A stretch of DNA of 64,000 bases from the NCBI RefSeq assembly GCF_019112545.1, contig NW_025064930.1, positions 148,692 through 212,691 on the forward strand. Direction: 5' to 3'. The DNA comes from Guyanagaster necrorhizus. Its lineage: Eukaryota > Basidiomycota > Agaricomycetes > Agaricales > Physalacriaceae. This document shows positions 42,647 through 53,639 of this stretch, in pieces. Positions within the stretch are counted from its first letter, which is position 1, and the number at the start of each line of letters is the position of its first letter. The notes beneath the pieces are model-generated. The model was not told the DNA's origin and did no database searches. It saw only the letters and a program-made list of their open reading frames with translations. The position numbers were made by a program, and so were the translations under genes.

Positions 42647-44943
42647 TTACACCTTCCAAAACCATACTTCAGCTCTCTCCCGCACTGTATCACCCTTCGG
42701 AGGATCGACGCCGGGACCAGCACCCCAAATCCCGCCGGTCAAGCCAAACCCAACACCATCTTCCTCAATCACAAACTCGGCCGTAATGAGCTCGTCTCTC
42801 GCCTCCTGATTCACCCAGAACCCGTCATCCGTAGCCTGACAGGAATGTCAGAAAGTCCATGGAAAATAAAAATGACTGAACCGCTCTACTCACAATACTA
42901 TCCAAAGCACTCGCATTATACAAATCTCCATCGAAATGCTCCAACACGATATGTGAAGCCCAGATTTTGTTCCACTTGGCTACCAAAGTTGGGATAGCGA
43001 GGTCTATCGCGCCTGGGAGGGTCGTATAGACTTCGTCGGTGAGCTTATGGCATTCTGGTAGGGTCGACGACTCCAGACCGACGAGGCAGAGCAGGATTTC
43101 ACCATACGCATCATTCTTGTACCGTCCTTCCCAAAGTGCTGACGGGGGCTTTGGGTTGTCCGGACGTGGGATTATCTGGGAGGAGGCCTTCTTATAGCTC
43201 GCTGCTGTAGCAGCCTTCATTCTAGGGAGCATTTAGGAAGGAGAAAGGGAGAACAGCAGGGAGATGAACACTAACATGTCGTTCCAGTCGATCCGCTCGA
43301 GACCGAGAACCTTGTCTATGATACCGAACTTGACAATGTTCATGATCCGGTCGCCGTATATGTCATCGTTTGAGAATACCGCAACGCCAAGATTATCGAA
43401 GGGAAGTCTGGCTATCTGTGTGTGGAAACCTATAGCAGATCATAAAGAACGTATAAAGGAAGAAGGGAGAGCCAATCTACCTGGTGCAGAGCCTCCATGC
43501 TGGTCAGAACTATGATTATGGTCAAGCCTCACGCGTGAAGATACAGAAACATACTTCAATCAAAGCTGGGAGCACACGTCAATTTGGCGCTGAATAAAAA
43601 GCAAATGTCGCTTACTATGCCCTCGATATGCCATAATAGCTTGGCCCCCACCATACACAACAGGAGATAAGGTTGGATGACTCCTGAGAGCGGTCAAGTG
43701 GGACTAAAAGTATGAACAGAGTGACCTACATTTGTCCATGAACCACAGTGACCCCGGTGGCCGCCTTCTTGATAATTTCAGGTGGTATGACAGACTCGTG
43801 AGTCAAAGGATTTCTGCCATTCAGTAAGAGTGTCTGTAGCCATGTTACCTGAGGAGTAGATCAACAAATTGTGGCTGACACGATGGGTACTCGGCGTACA
43901 GCATCTCTGGCACTCATAATCACGCCACCAGCACCAGATAGCACTGTGATTGAAAACCTTAGTTGACTCGTGAGAAGAAGTATCCATGCACTCACGCGAT
44001 CCGTCGTTTCCATCAACCGAAATCCAGTAAGGCATCGAACGCAATATACCTTGTCCAAACAAATCCTCCGTCCTATTGACCTGATCCCGCGCTATGCCCT
44101 CCGCCAAGTTCCCGCTCTCCAACGCGACGTTTCCGGAAAAAGTAGTCGAGCTAAGACCTAAAGGATCGAATATATGTTCCTTGACATATTGCGTGTACGG
44201 TATCCTGGACGGCAGCAGGACAGTCGGCAAATACGACAGTAATGTGTACATATTGTTGTTGTACTGCCATTTATCGCGAAACTCTGTCGACGGCCGGAGG
44301 AACTTGAATCTGGGGAGCTACAGGCCCGTAAGTTCTAGCTGAAAAGCAATCGGTGAAGCAAGAGTGTTGACCAAAGAGTGTATATCCTCCGTCCAGGAAT
44401 ACATCAAGTCATCCCGAGGGAGACCCGTCCGATGGCTCATCAAATCAACAATCGTACTCCTTGCGGACGCGACAGGATCCCTCAGCTCCCACTCGGGGAC
44501 GATATCCGCGATCCTGGTGTCCCAGGAAATCCTGGGAACGAGGCTTTCGTTGGAAATAAGAAGGCCAGTCGCAAGAACATTGAAAAGCTGCTCAGAATTA
44601 GCTCACATTACCCTGAATTAGTTGATTAATGCACCTTGGAATTAGAACCAATGCAGAAGAGCGTATCTTCCGATACCCTGCTCCCACCCAGCGTCGCGAA
44701 CCCGTATCCTTTCGTTTCAACCTGCCACCCGCCATCGTCACCACCCTTTACAACGGCTACACCTAAGCCTCCAGGAGACTTCCAGTCCGCCAATACGCCT
44801 TCAATGAAGGTGTCGATATCCAGGTCAAGCAGCCTATTCGCCGGTTGCACCTGAAAAGCAGCCTGTTTGTTTGCAGGTAGACTGTAGATCACAACAATCA
44901 CAAGAGGTGTTAACGCTAGAAAGAATAGGATCCTTGAGTGCAT
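42647..44943 (-). CDS. serine beta-lactamase-like hydrolase (class C / S12 fold), probably secreted
   Basis: This is a multi-exon gene. It starts MHSRILFFLALTPLVIVVIY, a signal anchor or signal peptide. Family motifs appear in order: SxxK as CIGSNSK at the end of exon 1, YxN as KWQYNNNMY near 44,255, and an HGG motif (QHGGSAPGF) near 43,480 in place of KTG/HxG. Then come GVAVFSNDD and a C-terminal domain ending EVWFWKV-stop at 42,647. At least seven GT-AG introns of about 45-65 nt fit. One junction near 43,520-43,600 did not resolve cleanly in frame. Fungal members are serine hydrolases of largely unknown substrate. A decayed paralogue lies at 28.2-29.2 kb. It is probably functional if that junction is just missed. 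Confidence 0.85.
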
Positions 44944-45025
44944 TTCGTGTTGGACACAGAGGGAATTTCGAAATGAGTCAGTTCTCCATTACGTTAAGTG
45001 GTGATGCCGTGGTAAGGGTCGGATT

Positions 45026-45033
45026 TATTTATA
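45026..45033 (-). promoter_or_regulatory. TATA box of the beta-lactamase-like gene
   Basis: TATAAATA on the minus strand, about 85 bp upstream of the ATG at 44,943. Confidence 0.5.
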
Positions 45034-45979
45034 ACCGGCGTCAATTGGACGAAAAAAAAATGAAAACGATGTGGAACAGGTGCGTGAATAATAAATATGC
45101 TTGATCCGAAAGAACATGATGGTGATAGCAGAACAAGAGACGAGACGACAGCGGCAAATAGCGAGATGACAATTTGTGGCTCAAAAAAGGCATCTAAGGA
45201 TCCTGCCATTATCAATGTCAACCAAAGGTCTAATCTGCGTAGATCTAAGTACGCGTTCTCCATAAATATATAGGGATATCCAGTTATAACATCTCTCTAT
45301 CCTATAGGATCAGACTGCCCATTGATAATGAGCCGCAGGGGATTATGAAACCGCGTGGAGTATAATGGCGATTGAGTCAGAAAGAACGATCTAACAGGAA
45401 GACCGTTCAAGTTGAACCTAACTTCAGTCATGCACGAAAGATTCGGAACGAAGTGCCGGCCTGGAAATTCTATCGTTCGACCCACGAACGAAACGAATAT
45501 GTTCAACGGTTGATTTAAATAAATAATCAGGACAATCCTCACGACTTAGTCGAGTGCGCGAAGGTCTTGCAGGTAGCCATGAAATAAGGCCAACGATAAG
45601 AAATGTGGTTCAAACAGATTCAGTATTTAACTGGTAACGAAAGACGAAGTGGTATGCATGTCCAAGTACGTGCAAGATTTGATATAACAATTAAAAATTC
45701 CCTGTCTTGCAACGTTTCTTTCACGAACGGTCAAGTGGTCGACTGCTTTAAGAGTGCTGGACCCTGAAGTGAAATTCGTCACTCGGTCAAAGAACGTGTG
45801 CATAGTAGCCACGGGAAACTCACTGGATAAACCACGTTTGGTCACTAGCAATACAGTCTCCACCATGCGCATTCTGGGTGGATTGGCAGTTCGGAGCCAC
45901 CCAGTCAATGACAGAGGCCTATAATGGAGATAGAAAGCATTGAGCCAATAAATTACAGCAAACAAAAGACCCCATCCTC
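45034..45979. other. intergenic, nothing recognised
   Basis: Normal CpG content. Minus frames 45297-45542 and 45627-45965 show no motif. The latter begins at the end of the secreted-protein gene. Confidence 0.4.
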
Positions 45980-46635
45980 ATACCCAGTCAGTACGACAGT
46001 ACTCCAGAACCCCGTCCGCTTGATTGGCAAAGAAGGTCTCGCAGCTGTTATAAGTCATGACAACAATATTATCGCCAGCGGTCTGGAAATTTGTTAGAGA
46101 TCTGCACGGCATTGATCCAGATTGTGTGCATACCCCGTTATTAACATCGAAGTAGGTTCCTATTCAACGGTGAGCCCAAATACCTTCGTAAAATCAAACA
46201 AACACGCACCAGTATTTTCACTGTCATAGCGGAGTGCATCAGCAATGACATGGCACTCATTAGGATCCGGGCCACCCCCACTGGGAGTGAAACAGGAGGT
46301 GTCACCTGCCCATTTTCATCAATCAAAAACTCCCACACAGAAAATACGCAAATACACTTACACTCTGCGCCACAGACATTGGTAGCACCCGAAGCTTGGC
46401 GGGAAGACAAGTCGCTGCGCTTAGCGTGAGAGATCTCGGGGCAGGACACAGTCTCGACCTTGACGTTCTTGTCCACTCCAATATAGTACTCGCTGAGCGT
46501 GACCTGCCCTTTGCAGACCTCTTTAAGGTGGTGCGGTCAGGCAACAGCAATGATGATCCCAACAGGATGCATACCTGACAAGACAGGGCTGACGAGTGCC
46601 AAACCCGAAAGGAGAAAAGCGAGAGAAAAGTACAT
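45980..46635 (-). CDS. small secreted cysteine-rich protein
   Basis: The start MYFSLAFLLSGLALVSPVLS is a classic signal peptide. An intron (donor GTATGC, acceptor AAAG) splits the next codon, and the mature protein begins EVCKGQVTLSEYYIGVD. Two more introns follow, the exons reading NVCGAECDTSCFTPSGG, then CHVIADALRYDSENTGTYF, and finally TYNSCETFFANQADG with stop after CRTDWV at 45,980. The mature protein is about 150 residues with roughly ten cysteines. Similar small proteins ending YCRTDW are common in agarics and have no known role. Effector-like or cell-wall functions are only guesses. The frame is intact. Confidence 0.8.
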
Positions 46636-46700
46636 GTTGGACGTATCGAAACAGAGGGCGAATTCGTTCGATGGGAAAACCTCAACTCAGCTATAGTGGT

Positions 46701-46708
46701 TTATATAT
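46701..46708 (-). promoter_or_regulatory. TATA box of the small secreted protein gene
   Basis: TATATAA on the minus strand, about 66 bp upstream of the ATG at 46,635. Confidence 0.5.
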
Positions 46709-47236
46709 TCGTGTCCCGAGTTCCAGGCGCCTCCAACTCACCAGACGGTTCCCAGCACGGATAGAGGAGACCGATATGGTTGAGAATAGAGCATCAACTC
46801 TGCGCCACTTTACTTATGCCGAACAACCACATGTATGATGAAGCCCTCGAGTAGGCGTACTCGTGACTCGAGCTAATGGTGAACGCGTGGTAGGGTTGCC
46901 TGTAGAATGTATAGATTCATATCCGAGGGTCATACGAGCCCGACGGCTCCAAGGAACATCCAGGGCACAATTTCATTGTACAGCCCGCCGCTGGTGTAAC
47001 TATTACTACTGGTATGTTGATTTTTCCTTTATTCATGTCAGCATTCCGCACCGTCCGGAAAATGAAGAAGTGCCCACAGATCAGTGGCTACTAGTATTAC
47101 TACAGCACTACTATACAAGTCTGTACAGTGGTATCAGTCCGAAAAAACGCCGACGAGGGCAAGCCTTCCTCTGTTAATATGAAACCAAACAATAGTCCAA
47201 GGGAATATAAGTCAAAGTATAAGGGTATCGAGACGC
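46709..47236. other. intergenic, nothing recognised
   Basis: A plus frame at 46863-47177 has no motif. This is promoter and terminator space between two minus-strand genes. Confidence 0.4.
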
Positions 47237-49626
47237 TCAATATGAGGCCTTGATTAGATCAGCCGCCTTTTCAGCAACGCCATACAATCCTGCAGAAAGA
47301 TGAGCACTGATATGCAAAGGCACAACCGAAGCGTCGACGACGCGAACGTTAGAGGTATCGTAAACCTTGAGCTGAGAGTCGACGACACCTTTACGATGGT
47401 CAAATAATGAAAACAAAAAATGAAACATGAAACTCACCGCCAAGACTTCTCTTCATCATAGCCAATGTTCCAATCGGGTGCGACACTGCCGTGAAACCAT
47501 TCGTAATCCACGATCTCCACTCCTCGTCACTGCCGCGGTCGTCATCGTTAGGAACTGAGTCACCAGGGATAGATTCGCCGGTCGAGAGGTCGCTATACAA
47601 TTCGTCAGAGTCACAAATCAATTCCGGCCTCAAAACCCCGCTGACCTGAGTGGAGGACTGGCAAGAATAGTGCGAGACAGCCGGGAGCTGGCAATCTGGA
47701 CATCGAGGTCCCAATCAACGGAGAAATAGTTCACGTTAATTGCCGGCTGAGTGAATGGGTCTGTGGTCTATGAAACGTATTAGTAAAAGAACTCCGGCAC
47801 ACTTGGAAAAAATTGCGCATACCGAGATTTGGACGGTTCCTCTACTGAATGGGAGTAGCTGCCACTCATCAATACCAAGAGCACTTTGGAGAACGTCAGA
47901 ACCAATGGCACGAAACTCAAACATTATAGCTCACGCTGGGTACCCAGTATCAAAGAAAAGCTCAACGATAGGTGCTGATGTACAATGTTAATTACCATAC
48001 AGATCTCGTATGAAAGTCCAACTTACCGTTGTGGTTTATGATCAAATCAGCTTGGATGCTATATATCTGTTCCAAAGCATCTGCACTCAACGCTGAGCTT
48101 GCTTGGCTGCTGGCCCAGGATGACAGATTAGACTGGATCTTGCTAACAGATGCTGCTGCTTCGTCGCCAAATACCTGATAGATATTGGGGTAGGCAATGG
48201 CATCCGAAGGTCCACGTCCTCCATCGTCAAAGTTACCGCCAGCGCCAAGGGAGTTCATTGTCTGGTATTAATAATTAAGTCATGCCAAGGTATGAGAATG
48301 ATGGTGACAAGCGCCTGCTCCTGAAGATTTCTGCCGACAGTCTTGAGATCAATGAGTGTATCGACTCCTAGAGGTCCCAGGACATCGGAGTCGCCGATTC
48401 CAGAAAGCTGAAGGAGCGCAGGAGACTAGGAATGGTGAGTCAGTACGGTAGATATCGTTAAACAGAAGAAGAGAGCAAACCTGGATGGAACCGCATGCAA
48501 CAATGACCTCCCTGTTTGCAGTGGTAGTGTATCTGGTAGACCCTCCACTTGCGGGAGCAAATTCAACACCAGATGCAGTCAAGAGAACACTACTGGTGTT
48601 TGCCCAATTGATCTTAGTAACCTATCATGGCGATTACAGAGAGTTATGTCTTAAGAGCAATGCAATAACGTACCTGATGCTCAGCAAGGGTAAGCCAATT
48701 GGATCGTACACTTTCGACGGGGGTAAGGTATGCCTGAACCGAAGAAGAACGATGATCACCGTCATGCCAATTGATGGTCTATGTATATCATTAGCAATAA
48801 CGAGACGAGGTCAAACATTATGCTCACCAAAGGTGTGATTGAGACCGCGTTGGCTCCGCCACCATTGAGACCGGGGGAATGGTAGATGCCAGTGAGATTG
48901 ACGACTGTGTTGACAAAGTCGCCCTGCTGAGGTCCACCGTACATCTCGTCGGGGTACGTCACTTGGACAGGTCCGTTGTATCCATGGTAATCACCGTTGA
49001 ATTGCGCACCCTTTGCAGATTGTTGGTCATTAGGCGCGGAGAAATCCTCCGACTGGGCGGGCAGATTGGTAAAAGATTGGTAAGCAGAATGAACCAAAAT
49101 GGGTACCTTTTTCATGTAATTAAACATCCCTTGCCAGTTCCAGCCCACATCGGACTCATCGTCTTCCAAGAGTAAGGACCATGCATCAAATTGCGCGTCC
49201 AAACCACGTGTATAGTGTCCGCCATTGATTGAGGAACTTCCACCCAGAGTTTTCCCCCTAGCCCAGCCTGAATAATTTGACAGCCTGAAAGGAAAAGACT
49301 TACCCACGAATAGTCCTGCCATCGTCTGTCGACCAACTCCAATCCAGTTCGGTGCCGAAGGCCTGAGAATAAGCATAGATATCGTAGACGCGAGAATCGT
49401 CACGATTATCTGCTCCGGCCTCGATAAGAAGAACTGTTACACCGGAGTCTTCTGCAAGTCGCGCGGCCACTGTTGTTCCAGTAAGGCCAGCGCCAACAAC
49501 GATGTAGTCAAAGGATTGAGCATCGGCTTCAGAGGCATCAGTAGTGACTCCAGAGGCGCGTTTGGTTAGAGGAAAAGTGAAAGCATAAGATACTAAACCA
49601 AACAGTGTAAGGGAAAGAGAACGCAT
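47237..49626 (-). CDS. GMC oxidoreductase (aryl-alcohol / glucose oxidase family), secreted
   Basis: It starts MRSLSLTLFGLVSYAFTFPL, a signal peptide, with a KR processing site following. The FAD-binding loop is FDYIVVGAGLTGTTVAARLA, with EAG further on. GMC signature 1 is GKTLGGSSSINGGHYTRG and signature 2 is GSIQSPALLQLSGIG. The catalytic His is in TAVSHPIGT near the end, and the second active-site region reads PLHISAHLSAGLYG. The last residues are KAADLIKASY. About ten introns can be spliced without a stop, giving roughly 600 residues, the family's usual size. One intron (48,262-48,314) seems to use GC-AG ends. Such enzymes oxidise alcohols or sugars outside the cell and supply H2O2. The exact substrate cannot be told. 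Confidence 0.93.
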
Positions 49627-49670
49627 AGTGATGAGGTTCCAGACGCGACAAGCGCCCATTATTGCCAAGT

Positions 49671-49677
49671 TTATATA
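49671..49677 (-). promoter_or_regulatory. TATA box of the GMC oxidoreductase gene
   Basis: TATATAA on the minus strand, about 48 bp upstream of the ATG at 49,626. Confidence 0.5.
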
Positions 49678-51542
49678 GGTCAAGAGCTTTGCAGCACTCA
49701 CAAGTAATCCACCATTTCATTTCATCGCTTAAAAAAAGTTGTTACACCGAGGTCGAAGTAACGTTTCAGCATCGAACAAATTTCCACCACGGTATGAAGA
49801 CGCCGCCGACATGAGAAAAGCCGTTTAGTCGTGTCAATAAAACAAATAAGAGTAATATGAGGACAGATGTTGCAGGAAAGCTTGCTTTGGCATATAAGCC
49901 AAAGAAATAATGCGCTACCACTACGAGACCATCAACCGACAACGGGCCGACTATTGAAGCGGAGCCCACTTGCCGGTTCGGCAATTCATTCCGTAGATTT
50001 GCCGCATGTGACGGGTTCCTTGTACCCTGTACTCCGCTATGCACGGCCTGGTGTCGTGATCCATGCTTACCGCGACAATGGAGAGTGGTGCCGGGGCTCT
50101 CGCTCCCCGTAGCCCAACCAGTGTTAGCACATATACTTGTAGTACAAACTCTTGATTAGCTTCATTCTCAGGGAATTGAAAACCGCAGTGCATATCTCCC
50201 GTCCCTCACTGGACGTCCACCCAATTCTGTCTTCTTGGTTTTGCGTTACATATTGTCAGAAACCATTATAACACCAAACTTTATGAGGGGGTGTGTTCGG
50301 CTGTTCCCCTTTCTTTCAGGAGATTTCCACCATCATATCGGGCTGGTAACATCAAACGTTTGTTACGGTTCTGGACATGGATACACAATTGTCTACTGGC
50401 TGGCAGAAATTTGATAATTGAATTGTCCCTAACCTTCATTTCTGGCGCGTGGATCTAGCCAGACTTTCGGGGAATCTAGGGGAACTTCGAGACCACTGGC
50501 TTTGGCCAGGCGTCGGCGTCGATCTCGACCATAGACCAGTGCGCGGTCCTATCCTGCGACCCCCCGAGAGGCTGTTCCAGGCCGCCTGTCCTCACATCTT
50601 TGCTGTTATCGACCACCACGGGCGATCAGGACCACCCTACCTTCCCCTAGGTGTGAAAAGAAAAAAAAAAACAATCTTCGGACGAGGTGCCTGACATTTC
50701 TTCCTGGTAGAATTCTACAAAATTGGTATCGGCCAATCATCTCCAGTCAGCCGCCGACGCGCTACTTCACAACGACTATCCGCATTCCCCCGACTTCATT
50801 CTCGGTCCCGACAGAATAATAACAATACACTTACGAAGAGGGGAAGACCCCGGAAGATCTCCACAAATCACGGTTGTATTGGCGTTGCTAGGTTGCAGCG
50901 CATTACCCTCTTGGAAATCCCGAAAAGCACGCGGATCGACACTAAGAAAAAAACTGGCGTATATCTTTTTTTGGGGTCTGGACGACATGTGCTAATGATC
51001 GGGAAGAGACAGGGATTTGGAAATAGCGGAGTAGGAAATGCAAGCAGTGATTGAGGATCCTCATAGCGAATAGGTACCTTCAGCGTCTCTCTTGACCCAG
51101 GAAGCTCTTCGAAATCAAGGCGACACTCAGTCGTCTTCATCCGGCACATGTCGTACAGCAGGCGTCGCGTCGGGCTTTTTTCCCGATCGGTCAATCGATC
51201 AAAGAAAATGCTCAATTCAAATTTGATTACGCAGGGGCGTGATTTTCCTTGAGGAAGAAAAGGCAATTTGAAGGGATTGCATTAAGCCTACATCATAGCA
51301 GAAAGTGCGTAAATTGCGTGATTAATGTAGTTGGGACTTGGGGTAGTCTGTCATGGCATAGTATTCCTACTATGGTCAAGATACACAATCTAACAATAAT
51401 TCATCGAAAGGGGATCGTATCAGCGCACACTAACAGTGTGTAGAAAGACGGTGGATTAGTAGAACGTAAAGATACGTGTCATATTATACTTTCATAGTAG
51501 TAGCTCAAGAAGATAAGTAAATTAACTCCTGTTCCAATACCA
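49678..51542. other. intergenic, no recognised gene
   Basis: Normal CpG content. Plus frames at 50449-50694 and 50723-50995 and a minus frame at 50868-51266 (opening on a TTG codon) lack motifs and overlap each other. They may be accidental. Confidence 0.4.
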
Positions 51543-53016
51543 CTATGCTCCCGTTCGCGATGAATACGTCAAAGTCATGGATTCATCGTCATTCATATAC
51601 GAAGCCTGACTAAGGACATGCGACGGAGGTGGGGTCGTATTACCAAAATGGTAGGCTTGTGTAGTTGTCGGTGGAGGTGTGAGATCGTAATGGTAGTTAG
51701 TAGAATGAGGGGAGGTTGATTGATACACATGCGGAGGCGTAGTTCCGGTCCTGTGAAACGTAAGGGAAACAGCAGAGGAAGGGCTACACATGAATTCATC
51801 AGATATGTACAGGAAACTAATGCGGTCATACGTACTTTGAATCAGGTGAGTTCCTAGACAAGCCTGCGATGCCGCGCGGATGGATGAAACCTGTCTGTGG
51901 TCGCTCGTCATCTGATAGCGATAACATCGGTCGTCGAAGATCAGCCATCGGTTGCGAAGACGAAAACGCCTGAGAGGGCGCGGAGTGAGAGCTCAACGGC
52001 ACCTCGGTCCCATCGGACGGCATCTGATGGCTGGACATCGTGTCCAGTTCCAAATTCGGTGGGCGCGGTTTTGAAGAGCGGGATAGAGATGGTCGACGAT
52101 TATGGGAACGATACTTGGAGGCACCAACGGGGATGGGACGAATTTCTGTCGTTATCGGGCGAGTAGACTGTGCAGGGGAGGATGCCGTGGTCGCGTGGGA
52201 TGTCGATGGCGAACCAGAAGATCCAGGGCGGCGCTGTCGGGAGCTTTGATTTTGGGAAGATGATGGCGACGCGCCTTCAGATGAAGTTGCAGGCTTTTTG
52301 GGTTTGTTAGGACCGCGCACGCGACCCTCTGGAGCGTAGCGGCAAATGAGACCTCTGGTAAGACATCGTTTGCACGACGGGTGTTCGCCACTGCACTACA
52401 TAGTTGAATGTCGGTCAGTGAACAGACAGAAATGACGACGCTGAAATACCTTGGCCTTTCGTGTCCGGCACTTCTCGCACGCTTGTGCGGTGCGTAAACG
52501 CGGGTGCTCTGGCGTGCGATAAAAAATTCCAGTCGAGGGATCGAGAGACCCGGCAAACGAAAGACGAGTATCGGTATTTGATTGTGTCTGATTTGCTTGA
52601 TGGGAGGGTGGCGTGAGTCGTGGGGGTGGATATGAAGATTGCGTAGGGTAAGCACTGGGCTGGGTAGGGTAGTTGGAGGAATTATGAGCGAAGGGAGAAA
52701 AACCACTATCAACAGTGTATTGCTGGGCTGTTAGATTGGAGTCATAGGAATCGTAACGAGGGGCCCAACTGTTTGGCTGGGCCGAGGGCTGATACGTGTG
52801 TGGCTGGAGAGGTTGGGTCGTATGGAGAGGGCGCTGGGACTGATATTGTGAATGAGAATGGTGGGTAGGATGGCCACCGCTATGAGGGTCATTTCTACCA
52901 GCATGAGAACTCGCCTCTGCGTTCGAGTACACCCCAGACAACTCTTCGAATCCAGCGTTCCACGCCTCCAAATTCGAGTGACCGAAGTTCATGGCTCGAG
53001 GTGTCGAGTTGTGCAT
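51543..53016 (-). CDS. Zn2Cys6 transcription factor
   Basis: The first in-frame ATG (53,016) gives MHNSTPRAMNFGHSN. An N-terminal low-complexity region rich in Gln, Ser, Pro, His and Tyr follows. The binuclear zinc cluster is split by an intron at about 52,397-52,450: ACEKCRTRKAK then CSGEHPSCKRCLTRGLICRY. The spacing is C-x2-C-x6-C-x6-C-x2-C-x6-C, the canonical Gal4-type pattern. After it come basic KPKKP and Ser/Pro-rich segments. A second intron near 51,750-51,838 leads to the last exon ending SSRTGA. No fungal-specific middle homology region is visible, so it is a short factor. It is nuclear and DNA-binding by family. Targets are unknown. Upstream exons cannot be excluded. Confidence 0.9.
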
Positions 53017-53639
53017 AGGCAGATTTGTAGAAACACTGAGCAAGGTTCAGTACAAAGGAACGGCCATCGCAGTCGTATAAATAAACAATAATTTAGTCCA
53101 GAGCACTTCATCTAGATGGACAACACATACTTTCCGAGTTCGGGACGGCACATACCAGATCGGGCAATGCAAAATTTGATGCTAGATCCGCAAACCAATC
53201 ACAATTGTGCCGCTGGTCCGGCTCGGCGACAATAATGATACCAAAGGAATTCATGCAGTGTTTTTCGACTCTAAAAAGCCATAGTCAAATTCTACAGAGA
53301 CGAGGTATTTCACTGAGATCTCCATCATTATTATGGATTTGGTACTTAATTTCCTGACACCGATCTGTTTTCATCGTCGGGACAGGGGCGAAGACGACGA
53401 CAGAAGACCGTAGTGAAAAGGTTAATCCTCGTGAGATAAGGTCAAGCCAACCGTATCTGAAACATGAGAATGATACATCTAAAGGAATAAAAAATGTAGT
53501 CGTGCGTATTGCACGGTTCTAGTTCACCGTGTCGAATTCCAAATACAGTCATCAAGTTGAGGCGGAGTAAGCCCACGCCCTCAAGTATAAAGACAACGTG
53601 TCGGAAGAATGAATAATGCCTTCGAGGTTGCCATCAGAT
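53017..53639. other. intergenic, nothing recognised
   Basis: No gene seen. TATAAATAAACAA at about 53,076 is on the plus strand and does not serve the transcription factor gene. Confidence 0.4.

Noticed and set aside
48349..49342. Separate small genes inside the GMC locus
   Set aside because: All pieces join into one GMC reading frame once introns are removed.
52152..52712. 186-codon minus frame overlapping the zinc cluster gene
   Set aside because: It is an alternative frame of low-complexity coding DNA. The Zn2Cys6 pattern fixes the true frame and intron.
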